A stretch of DNA of 64,000 bases from Promerops cafer (lineage: Eukaryota > Chordata > Aves > Passeriformes > Nectariniidae), in assembly GCA_013398275.1 (NCBI GenBank), contig VZSE01002382.1:473-64472 (forward strand). The letters are read 5' to 3'. Position 1 is the stretch's first letter, and the number at the start of each line of letters is the position of its first letter. The notes under the pieces are model-generated. The model worked only from the letters and a program-made list of their open reading frames with translations, was not told where the DNA came from and made no database searches. A program made the translations under genes and the position numbers. Positions 48,346-60,500 of the stretch are shown here, piece by piece.

Positions 48346-50875
48346 GTAAAAGGTGTGATTAACCTGTAATTAGAAGTGTTACTTGCAACCATTGGCACTT
48401 TGAGCTGGGTCATCTAAATCCAGTGAGAAACACCAGGCAGTCCACAGTAGTTGCAACGTTTATATACCCTCTAATGTGCCTGTAAGTGTGAAAACAACAT
48501 TATTTCGCTTGTGCAGCAGTTTTAGCACCTGGGAGGTGTTTTCTGTTTGCTCCAGGTCCCTGAGCACTGAAGTGAAAGCATCGGGCTGCCAAAGGTCAGC
48601 TGAAGGGGTCGCACCAGACAGCACTTCTGCGTCCCCTTGCTCAGGTTATGCCCTGTGCAAGGCAATGTGATGCTCCCCAGGCTGAAACTGAGAAGTGGTC
48701 AGGAAAAATATGCAGCCTCTATCTAGTTCAGGTGCACAGCGTGCTACCTATGGGACTTGGGGTTCCTGGTCTGTGTCTACCGCTTAATCAGGAGCTGGTC
48801 AAGTAGGCAATTGTTTCCCTCTCCTCTTCAGCACCCACTGGTGGCAGATGTTTCCTCCCTCGGGGTTTGTAATTCCACTGTTGCCGACTCCCTGGTGCAG
48901 CCACAGCTCCACAGCCCCGACTCCAGGACTGCCAGTTGAAACAGTCACCTTTTTTCGTGCCCTAACAAGAAGGGCCGTGCTGTCATGCCCAGCAAATGAA
49001 ACAGTGGTTCAGAGCAGGAATGTGAGCACAGCCACTAACACATCCTTCATCCCTGAGCCTGGCAAGTGGAGCTGGCAGGCAGAGGAGGGTGCGGCCACAT
49101 CGAGCAGTGAGGGTGCTTTCCTCTGCAGAAACCTCCACCATAAACAGAGCTGGCATGGGAAAGCTGGCTGGATTTATTTCCTCCTGTGAGAATATTGCAA
49201 CTCTTGGTTACAGCTTCGACAGCCTCTGATTAGGGAAGGGCATAAGCAATTTATGCATGTTAATCACAGCTGTCTTAGTAGGAGACGATTAGGCTCATTG
49301 CTACTTAGAAAACAAACAGCCCAGAAGAAGCTTACGAAACACAGCTTGCCCAAGCAAAAAATACCTCCAAAACTTCTCATTAGAAACACTCTGGGAGGTT
49401 TTAAAAAGAAAAAAATACAGCAGTTTGGGAGGGAGGAGGAAAAGAATTTCCACTGGAAAAAATCCTGGCATGGTCTAGTTTACAAAAATTCATGCTTGTA
49501 TTTTTAATTCCTGAAAAATCTTGTTTCACAAGGAAAAAAAAAAAAAGATTCCACAGTCACATTCCTAGGCAGCGGAATTCCACAGTAAGGCCTCCAGTGA
49601 CTTTCCAGGTCCTTTAGACCTCTGGAGAAAAATGTTAAAGAGAAGCATAAGCCAGGGTTGTCTGCAATATGAGCACAAACAAGCTGCAAGCACTCCATCC
49701 ACCCTTCCCTTCACACTCGGTTATCCACGTGGCCTCACATTCTCTGACATGGCAGGACTGCTGTCTTCCAAGGATAGCCCGTATCTCCACATAACCTTAA
49801 AGGGCCTGTTTTACCCAGTCCTCTCCCACTATCATACTCAGCTCATCTGTTTCAAGCACAGCAATGCTTGTACTCAGACATGAAGTGCAAACAAAGGGGA
49901 CTGCATTTAGCTGGGGAAGGTTTAAGATCCCAGCTATAATTCCAGGCTGAGGTCCCAAGGCACACACCCTGCATGCCAAATACATGCTGTGCTTTGCCAG
50001 TTACTCTCCACTATTGTTTCTCCCCCTCGAACACCAGCCTGGGTCTGACAGTGACTCACATCAGCTTAATCCTAGCTCCAGAAACTGGAATAATTTTATC
50101 CCCATCTGGAGCAACAATGCAGTGTCACAATCCAAACGTTTTAAGGCATGAAGCAAAGAGCATCACATTCATGGGAAACCACCTAGAGGGTTAGCTGAGG
50201 ACTGTCTTCCCTGCAGCCCAAATTTTGTTTGAATACAAGAATGAGACATGCCTGTTCCCTTGGAAGACGTGGCAGAAATCAGTATGCAATGGAAGGAAAC
50301 AAGATCTGACAACACATCATTAAAAATCCACTAACAAGGGGGAATTGCTTTGTTTCTTTTTTTGTTTATTGTTTTTAAATATCACTTTTTTTTTCTTTCC
50401 AGAAGTCATTATGTCCGACTCCATTAACATTCAGGTAAACAAGTGAAAGAACAACAGATGGGCATGATCTCACAGCACAGGCACAGCCGCTGGGAGCAGG
50501 GCTTGCCTTCCTTTGCAGCAGCTCAAAGTTGTGCTCCCTCCTTGCCCTCCCTCACCCCACGTCCCCTCCCTCACTGTACCAGCATGGGCAATGGCTGGCA
50601 GCCACTGCAGGACATTCCTGCTTCAACCACAGCACCAAGTCCAAGACGGGACAGAGGAAGGCAGGCAACTGAGGGAGGGATCACAGCACCTGGCCTGCCA
50701 CCTTGCTCTCAGCCAAGCTTTCCCCTGATGGTGCGGAGGGGCAGGTGGAGCAGCAACGGTGGCATTACCAGGCCATCCACAGAAGGCAGACCAGCCCAGT
50801 CCCTGTCCAGATGGCAGCACAGGGCCATTTTTGGTCACTTTAGGAGGAGCTCCTCGAGTATGCCCAGGACTGCCA

Positions 50876-50894
50876 CCCCCCCCCCCCCCCCCCC
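50876..50894. repeat. Poly-C tract (19 bp)
   Basis: Uninterrupted run of 19 C; its length is prone to sequencing and replication error. Confidence 0.9.
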
Positions 50895-52694
50895 ATGCCG
50901 AATTTCAGCACAGTCACTCTTTTTGCAATCCACATTAGCTCCCCTACAGCTGTGCCCCCCTTCCCTTGAGGAGGGGCACAACTGCAGCAGCCACCACTTC
51001 TGGCAAGCCACCTTTCTGCCTTCCCTCAGCACCAGTCCAGATGCATACTCAGCCTGCCTGCAGGCCCCCCTCCCAGAGGCTGTAAAAACCCATGCTGTCA
51101 AAACCTGGTTCACAAAGCGTCCTGGTGTTAAGGTTAACTGGTTGTAAAATTGCAGCAGTTCATCACACTATGCACACTATGAGAAATGTTTATTAAATTG
51201 ATTTTTGTTTCATTTCTTTAAAAAAAAAGGCAGAAAGAAGTTAAACACACTGCTTTGTGGCATGCTCCACAGTATGAAAAAATCCCAAGCATTCAGTTAA
51301 GCTGTCAGCAGCTCTGTTTGACCTTTCAATGCAGTCTTTGAACTCAGACCTGGACAGTTGACACTCCTCATCCCCAGCTCAGCTCACATCCATTTTCTTA
51401 GCTGCCACTAGCTCCAGGAGGGATGCTTCCATGGAGAGGGAGGGGTCTGTATTTACAGCCTGCAATTCCATCCTTTTCTTCCCTGGGGGTGTGGAGAGGA
51501 GCAGTACAGGGTGCCATGTTGTACACACAAAGGCACAGGTATGCAGGACAGGCACTGGGGCAGAGCAGGGGTCCTGCCCTAGTGGGTTTTCCCCCTTCAC
51601 CTCAGCCAGCTTTGGGACTGACATGAAGACCTCTGGCAGGAGAGCCCTGCAGCTTTTGGATCCTGAGGGCTTGCAATGGGGCGAGTCCCCTCAGCCCTTC
51701 ACAGCTCCCTTTCTAGTTTGTGTTAACTCAGGTCCAGCTTCACAGGAGACCCAAGTGCATAGTTTTTTTCAGAGGGGGTTTCTCAACTGCTTCATTGCTC
51801 TTAAGCATGATGGCTCCTCTCTGTCCCTGGTCTCCCAGGGCTGACTCTTCCAGCTGAGGATCATTCCATCAAGTGTGGGGACTCAGCTGGTAACTAAAGA
51901 AAGCATTGTCCTCTCTGCAAACATCCTTCTGTCCCTGCTCCCACGACCCTTCTCTAGCTGTTCCCCTCCTTGAGCACCTTTCCTGCAGCAGCCACAGAAA
52001 CAGGAGATGGCCCAGGCAGCTGCCTCTGGAACTCTCTACAAGGGCGTGCCACCTCTGAAATGAGCCAGAGGGTGAATTGCACCCCCTGTGGGACACAGTC
52101 TGAGCAAACTTCCAGCTCTTCCTCCTCTCACAGCTCTCAGATTCCCTCTCCAAGTACCACTTTCTCCCAATTGCTCCTGCCTGGGACAACTCAAACCCTT
52201 AAAGTACGGTGTCTGAGGACACACCTGACCTGCATCGAGACCCAGTCTGTCTTCAAACAGAGCTCCAGCTGTGTACACAGCATCAACTGAATACTGAACA
52301 ATATCAAAAATACGGTATAAGGAAAAGAAAACAGAATTGAAATGCTTAATGGCATATTTATACACATTTACCAACAGTCAACAAAAAGGTGGCAAGTTAC
52401 ACATCCATTCTGTATGCTGACAATCCTGATGCACATAGATGTAAACACAACATGCTTGGATGATGCATATACATATGGCCACATAACAGAGTAGATGACC
52501 TGAAGGAGCTACGCTGGGGAGCAGGGGAAGGGGATACCTACTGCAAAACCTCGTCTCATTCTCCTCAATGTGCACAACATGGACATTCAGGGCAGTGTTG
52601 CTTTAAGGCTATTTCTGAGGCTGAATCTTTTCTTGTCCAACCCCTCAATATGAAGATGTGTTGAAGCACTTCCTCCTCTTTACCCAGCACAACT

Positions 52695-52737
52695 TGATAT
52701 ATATATATATATCTATATATATTTACCTATATACTTT
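52695..52737. repeat. TA-rich simple repeat
   Basis: Imperfect (TA)n, reading GATATATATATATATCTATA and onward. Confidence 0.8.
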
Positions 52738-54325
52738 TTAAAGGCCCTATATACTAAAAGGCAGGAAGAGGAAAGGGGGGAGTAGAAGGGAAGAAAAACT
52801 TCTGAATGGATCAATTTGCCCCAGTGCAGGAATATTCTATCCTGTAGTGGCAACAGCCATGACAGCCACGTGCAGTGGACAAGGTACTAATTTTAAAATG
52901 ATTGAGGATGACAGGTCTCCCTATCAGATCTGAAGCTCTTTGTGGTGACAAAGGGAGAGAGTGAAATAATTAAGAAACAGAAATACTCCTGAAGTGGGCA
53001 AAGTGATCACTAAACTCCTCCCCTTACCTGCTTCAAGGTGGCAAAAGAGCTGAGAGATACTGTAATTTCCAGCTCAAGTGCCTGTACGGCTAAGGAAAAG
53101 GCTTTGCTTAAAAATATATATCTATAGAACTATACATATAGATCATCTTTTTAGTGACACTCTGATTTTATTACATAGCTCCTGGGTCACTCTCCCCCTC
53201 TATCTACATGGTGACAGAGTGGCATATAAAAGAAGCCACAGACATCAAAGTGATAACCAAAGTTACCAGATCACAAGAATGTGTTTCAACTGGTGCGATC
53301 TAACATGCTAAATTACCTTGATTTTATAAGCTGATCTGCTGTTAATATAACTGGAAGGTCTTAAAAATAACCTTTTTTTTCCATAATCAGATTACAACAA
53401 TGTCTCAGCAATATTACAGTGTGTGACAATATGCTATAATTAAGAATAATTTCACTGAACAAGAGAGTGATGCAAAGATGAAATTTTAAGCATGTACACG
53501 TATGGTTGGGAACACCCAAGCATCATCCTGCAGTACATAAAAGCAGGATTTCTAAAGTCAAGGAATTTTTTTAATGTTTTCTTCTTTTTCCAATATAATT
53601 TCTATGTGAGCATTAGCTTAACGGTGGAAACTTGGTGTAGAACTAGATTCTTCTTGAAACATATGTCTATAATGAAACAGTGAAGGACATTAAGAACGTA
53701 ATTTAATTTTCTTTGTTATATTTGAAAAACTGGGAGTAAAATTCACCCCCAGCCACTGACATTTTAATGCAATGAATCAGTGGAACTGAGCCAATTTATA
53801 AAGTTATAGCCCCGAGAAAAAAAAAAACAAACAAAAAACCAAAAACCATTTTTACTCATTAGAGAGTAAAAAAGTTTCAGCATGACTTCTGTTAAGGACT
53901 GACCTACCAATGGGAACAGGCTGGAGAGGAACAATGCCTGTGTTTCCCCTGGGATACACTGCACCCAGGCAATGGAGGCTGTATCCTTTCCCCTCCTCTC
54001 TCCCAGGCTTTGGACAGTCAGCCAGGCTTCCCTATGGACAGCTTGGAAACACCAGGGAGCTGGGGTGATGGTTGGAAAAGATGAGTACAAATTAACAAAA
54101 ATACTGAATTCTGTTTCAGCATCCAATTTAAAAAGTTGGTAAAACCAAGGCAAAGTTTTCTGAGACCAGGCTGCACCCTTCTCGTCCTCCCATCTTCCAC
54201 CAATGTTACTTCTGAGTTACTGGGGGTGGGGAAGTGGGAGGAGGGACTTGATCTCCTGCTACAGCAGCTTTCCCATCACACAAAACTGATGTGTAACTAA
54301 CTCAGCCACAAAGATACGGGAAAGT

Positions 54326-54335
54326 TTTATTTATT
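54326..54335 (-). terminator. CD81: CD81 polyadenylation signal (overlapping AATAAATAAA)
   Basis: Two overlapping AATAAA hexamers on the minus strand about 180 nt after the CD81 stop, followed by a GT-rich stretch (TTTTGTGTGATGGG, about 54276-54290), the usual layout of a cleavage site. A longer 3' UTR is also possible. Confidence 0.6.
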
Positions 54336-54511
54336 AAAAAAAAAAAAGTACTTCAAAATAAAAATGATAAGTACTGTATGGTAATATTGGAAGCATTTAT
54401 ATACATAATTTTCCTTGTTGTTGAAATGTCTCCTGGTCACTTGGTGGCACTTGGGGTCCCCTCTAGCGCCGTCCTCCCTGCTCCCCCCTTCCCCTGCCCG
54501 GCTCTCACGGC

Positions 54512-54574
54512 TCAGTAGACGGAGCTGTTCCTTATGCCACAGCACAGCACCATGCTCAGGATCATCTCAAAGAT
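54512..54574 (-). CDS. CD81: CD81 exon 8 (C terminus)
   Basis: Encodes IFEMILSMVLCCGIRNSSVY and TGA, identical to the human end. The juxtamembrane CC pair is a known palmitoylation type. Acceptor TCAACAG. Confidence 0.97.
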   Translation of the reverse strand: MFEMILSMVLCCGIRNSSVY

Positions 54575-57500
54575 CTGTTGAGAGACACAGGGGCACCAGT
54601 GAGGCAACAACCAGTACGATGCAGGAGCTGCCCCCAGCCCAAGGTCCCCCACTCCACATTAACACTCTCATGCCAGAGGTAAGGTGCTGTCCTCCCGTCT
54701 CTCACTGCCAGCAGTGGTGGTACCTGACGAGCTTTTTGGCTGCCAGCTACACAGCAAATGCCTCAAGATCCCTCTACCACTACAGCCCAGCGTTTGCACA
54801 CGTGCCATGTTACACCCCCATAGCACCCAGTCCTCACTAGGGAGCAAACCCAATGTAGCAAAGCAAGCAAATCCCTTCCCACTGCAGACCCCAGCAACAA
54901 AACGTGGCAGCCCATAGAACAAGTGGTTTTGGAAGAGGTTTCAGTGGTGCTCTGCCCTTTTGGCTGGGCTTGCAGGTGCTCCTCCTCTACTGAGGTTGCC
55001 AGGTGCCTCCCCTAACATCCCAACGCCCCAGAGCGATGATGAAGCCCTTGGTCTCTTGCTGTGGTGCACAGGGCTGGTGCTGCATGTGGAGTTGCAGGGG
55101 CATCCAGAGGAGAGGGATAGATTCTGCCCACTGGAAGAGGACCAGGGTGCCCTGAGGTAGCTTTTCCCTGTCCCACCAGGCTGTGACACTTACCATGATC
55201 ACAGCAACCACGATGGCAGCGATACCAATCAGGTAGAGCTTCCCGGAAAAGAGCTCATCGATTTTTTTGTGGCAGTTCACGTTCTGAGGCACAGAAGCAC
55301 ACCAGTCAGACAGCCTCCTTTCCCCTCACCCACCCCCAGTACTGAGAAAGGCAGGTCAGCTTCCCCCTGGTCCCACTTAAGTCCCCACGTCCTGGCCCCA
55401 GGACTTCCAATCAGACTTAACCCCTCTGCATCTGTCAGTCCCCTCAAGCAGGAACAGCAAAGGAAGAACAAAATGGGAACCTTGAACATCCTTCTACACC
55501 ATCCCCAAATAAATGAAATCTCTACCCTTTATCTATTTCCCAATAAATCCCCAAATTTCCTTGGCAGCCAAGGCTTACTGAAGCTGTGCCTACCTCAAAA
55601 AGTCTTTTCATGGAGTCCTTTCGGCAGAGGTCCTCCCTCCACACAGGAGTGAAAGTCGCTGTTACAATATCGGAACCACAGCAGTCCAGCTACATGGAGA
55701 GAGGAAAAAAGAAACAATGGAAAGCCAACATTAGCAGACAGCAAACACTTATGCAATGCTCTCCCCACCATTACACATTTTTGAAGCCACCCAAGATTGA
55801 GGAGGCATCTTGGAGGGGGAAACAAGGGTGGAGAATAAGTCACCAAATGAACTTGTTTCTTTCCATGCAATGCAGCTGCTTCCTACAATAGTCCCAGACA
55901 GACCTGGTATAGATTTGCTGGAGGAGAGTGAACACAACTCTCTCCAGGGGTTTTGTTTCCTGCTGAATGGACCAAGTATCAGGATTAATTCCTCAGAGCT
56001 ACATTCTTCTTCCACTGAATTTTACTTAAATCAGGGGTGCTGAGGTAAAGAAAAGGTAACTTAATCAGAGTTTGGTCTAGACTTCCCAGCACCGTGTGAT
56101 GGAGAGAATACTGAAGAGAGCACAACTCTGCTTCTTAACATGTAAGAACAGCAAACTTGATAGGCTAAGACCTGCACATAGTATCATCTGCTTTAGACTC
56201 TGCTTTTCCCATCCATTTTCCTGACCTCCATTATTAATTCTCCAGCACAACCACCACCATCTTACCGTTTCATGAAAGGTCTTCACTACAGCTTTGGCGT
56301 TGTTTGCATCTGAGTCTCCCATGAGCGTTTGCTGAAGCGCTTGATCGTAGAACTGCTTCACGTCTTTGGCTATCTAGGAAAGACACAGGAAAAACTCCTT
56401 TTCAGCCAGAGGAGGAGGAGGCAACCTATCCAGCAGATGTGCCTGAAGGACAGGTTCCCTCTAATGGCACTTGGGATAAGATGAGCAGTTTTTGAATAGA
56501 TCTGGACTCCATTTGTTTGCACATGAAAAAAGGCCTGTCTTTATTAGGGCTCCAGCCCCTCCAGCTGTCGCAAGTATTAAGAACCCCATCCATCAGCCAG
56601 CAGATTCCAGCCAACACTATCCAAGGGCTCCACAGGCTCTGTCTAGAAGATAACAACAGCCAACGCCTGGAGGGTGAGCCACAAGTTAAGATAGCCTTCA
56701 GCCCACGTGGATGTGCTGCCGGGCTCAGGAATGCAGAAACAGCTCATTTTGAACCACACATAGACAAAGCAGGCAGGCAACACATTCCTCACTGAGGCTG
56801 CACAGGGTGGACACACTGGAAAAGTCAGGAGGAGGTGGGGTGCACAGGCAAGGCTGTCTGTAAATATGGGCACCTCAGCTTACTGAATGGCTTGGAGGGG
56901 ATGGCAGGAATTTGAGAGAGATTGCACACTAAAGCCTTGCGAGGCAGCTCATTTGGGTCAGGAAGCTTAGGTGCATTTAGATGGATATAAAACCCTCGCT
57001 GAGTCCCTGCAGACATTGCTGTCCTGTAAGTGGTTAGGTGAGACACCTTATCCATACTCTAACCCTGCCCCCTATCTGGTGAACTGCTGACACCCATGAG
57101 GGCCTGCTCCACAGTGCAAAAATCTCCTAACTTTTAGGGGAACTGGCCTTGTGACTTTTCCTCTAACACCCTTCAGTAATTTGAGAGAGATGAAAGCAGG
57201 CCATGCAAGAGAAGCAAAAGACAAACGTAAAAGCAAGAAGGGAAAATGGCTCCTAGAACATCTGCTCTTGGCAGCACAGGCTGGATTAGCATACACAAAA
57301 AGAAACTGCAGCAAGATATGCATGATTTCAATCAATTATCCCAGAACTCCTTCGTCATTACTCAAAAAAGTTTGCTTTGGAGGATGATATTCTCCAACCA
57401 AACCATTTCATTCTGGTACATAAAAATAAAGAATTTTAAAAAATCCTATTTATTGCCTCCCTATTCTGAATCTACAGCATCTCCAAGAAGGCAAGCTGAG

Positions 57501-60500
57501 GGAGAGACCGCCTTCAGCTTTGTGAAAAAGTGTCCCTTCTGGAAGCATCTCTTGGTGGCTGGAACCATTCAGTGCTTCCCTCCCAGCCCGCGCTGCTCCC
57601 AACCAAGGCAGGGAGAAGCAAGCCCGCCTTTTGAGCAGGGACTTCAAAATAGCCCATTCATCATCAAGGCTGCAAAACTAGCTGATGCCAACAGACTGCC
57701 ACCCTTCATTTTAAACACTGCAAAATTAATTTTAGGGGCTGAGGTCATCACTTCTGTATTGGGAAACCCTACATTTCTCAGCTTTATGCTCTAGTGGCCA
57801 AGCGCTTCCTCCCCAGGATGGGACACAACAGCCGCGCGGTCCCTCCTTACTCAGCCTTCACTTTTTTTTGCTGTCGGCTGCAGTTGCACATCTTGGACTC
57901 TTCAGGATTCACAAACTAACATCTGCAGGAGGCACAGCCCCTCTGCAGAAGTTAATTAGTTCACTAAAGTTGCTAGGAAACAGCACCGTGCCGGCATAAT
58001 AATATGTTTAGCCACGGAAGAGTTTATTCCAGTGAAGTCGTGCTCTCTCCTGAATGACTACAAGGGTGTTCCCATTCAGGCCGAGCCTGTGAGCCATTGC
58101 TCACATGCATGAGAAAGCTAAGCAGGCCAGCACCTACTTACACAGCTGGCTAACGTCTCTTAGGAAAGTAAACACATTTCCTACTCTGCCAGAGAGTCTA
58201 AACCTTGGCTTTGAGCACAAGCAGTCTCCTTCTCTCCTCCAAACCCCTGAGGCCCAGTGATCAGCACCCAGCCTGCTGCTTGCTGCAGCACAGGCACGGC
58301 TCCCATACACGGGCAGTTCTGCATTTCGAGACCAAACCTGTGTGTGTGAGCACATGTGACCACTGTGAAGGGAAGGTGAGCAGAAACAGAAGGTGAAAAG
58401 CTGCAATTTTCACTTCTACCCTTCAGTTCAGCTCCTTCAGCCAGGAAACCTTATCTGAGCAGTCCCTAGCAGGGTGCCTGGGACAGACACAGGATTTGTA
58501 CCCCTCACGTGTGCACAGCATATGGATCACAGCAAGCCCAGTGCTGGCAGACAAAGGGCCTGAAGCAGGTTATATGATACTGGAGAAGAGCAGGAAGCAC
58601 CAAGCAATCCTGTTAATGCAGGCTCCCCCTGAACGGTATTCCCGCCCTTTGGCACTACGCGGCTGGGTTCACTGTTCATTCCCTGGCACCGGGGACGTGC
58701 AGATGGCTTTCCTTCACAACTTCATGCATGAATCCACTCCCTCAGTGACTGACAGCGTGGCAGCACGGAGGAGACCCAAGTGAGACAGGCTATTTTTATT
58801 CGAGACATCGCAGTACATACCCTAAGGGGCAGCTGCTACTGTCAAGTGCTCACATTTAAAGTTCATCAGCCTGGGCAAGAGGCGTGGGCTGGCCTGCCCA
58901 GCTCACACCGCTGATCCAAGCCCCTGTTACTCAGTCTGGGAGCAAAACAGCTCACGCTGGGATCTGCTGCGGTTCTGCCCCGGCCTCCCAGTCCCACAAA
59001 CACAGGTTTTAGAGTCTTACTTGGTCTTTGTTGGCAAAACCCCAGATTCCAGCCGCAACTTCGCAGGCAAACAGGATCACCAGGCAAGTGAAGAACTGCA
59101 AAGACAAATCAAGAGAGGGATCCTTAACATATCTGCAGCAGTTAGGTGGGGAGAGGTGTGGAGCAGCACTTCCACTGACAAATCAGAACAAGGTGTCATC
59201 TGACTTCAGAGCAAGGTGTCATCTGACTTCAAACCATTTTCTCTCTCGTACATGCACTGAGCCCAAACACATTTTCCTGTAACTCATCACATGCCACTAT
59301 ACGTCCAGACTGTTGAGCAGAGTCTAGCAAAACCTTTCCCACAAAGGGACTGGCAGGGATGAAGATGCCAAATGTACCACAAGATACATTGCTCTGCTTC
59401 ATGCATCTGCAGGACCATCCAGACAAGGTTTCTGCTCTGCCACAAATGCTCCGAGGACTGGAATTGCCAGTGTAGGGTTAAAAGCACATTTCAGCTGCTG
59501 AGGAGCTGGGGATGTCAGGGTGTGATTTATGGCCAGCTCTCTGGCATCCACAGCCCTGCAAGGGTACTGCAGTTTTTTGCATAAATACTAACACTGACGT
59601 TTTCCCACAGTCCCACCCTGTTTGTGCAATTCCGGCAGTCCTCCCTGCCATCCTCCCTTTTTGTTCGGATCGCAGGAACACATTGTGATGGCTGGTCAGT
59701 GGGACTGGGAGTGGGAAGCTGTAAACTCATACATCAGGGTCACATGAGAACACACAGAGAGGAATGCTCCATATGCAGCCAATGTCACCTCTGTGACAAC
59801 ACTCAGTGACTTCTTCCTGGGAAAAGCCCCAAAGTGGGAGAAGTTGTCATGGAAGTCAAGAAGCCAAAGAGTTGAATGCAATCACGGAAAGACAAAATTA
59901 CAGTATGGGGTGCGAAAACAGCCTCTGGCTCCTGAGCAGTCTCTGTTCAAAACACATTCAGGACATTTTCTCCAACAACAGATTAAACAGGAGCTTCCAG
60001 AATGATGCCATGACCTGGCTCTCACATGCAAAAGCAAAGAGTTATCAGCAAAATGGAAACAAAGACTATTAACCTCACAGCAGGAAAGGACTTCCAACAT
60101 CCTTGTCCGGTTCCTGAACCATCACCTCCTATGTGAACATCTATCTATCCTAATTTTGTAGGAACATCTTTGAAAGACTAGATCCCACATGCCCCCCAAG
60201 GACTCACATCATCCTAAACTGTGGGTGCAATGCCACTCTAAGTCTGATTAAGCACTAGGGCTCACTCTTGCAGTGATTACCCTTCAGTGAAGGATGGTTC
60301 ATTTATACCAGATTTGGAGGCACAACTTCCTGCAGATCCAGTTCTTCTGTTAGCTGGCTGCAGAACACCAGGAGATGCAGCTTGATGCTATGGGAACATA
60401 GTGGTGTTCCTGGCCAGGCAGCTGGCTGTGTCCCAACCCCATTCCAGGGAGCAGAGCCTGCTCATGCCAAGTGGCTCCCTCCTGTCTTCCTTAGGTCTTG

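Larger units (their letters stand above)
45151..54325. other. Intergenic region between TSSC4 and CD81
   Basis: No coding exon recognised on either strand. It holds a T-rich run at about 45233-45275, a tRNA-derived SINE, a 27-bp A tract, a 19-bp C tract and TA-rich runs. The GC-richer stretches at about 46560-47410 and 50440-51150 carry open frames of up to 234 codons, but these overlap on both strands and resemble no family. Distal 3' UTR of CD81 or unannotated noncoding transcripts cannot be excluded. Confidence 0.55.

Noticed and set aside
50443..51147. 234-codon plus-strand frame
   Set aside because: It runs through the poly-C tract, which codes for a proline run, has low-complexity composition, and resembles no known protein.
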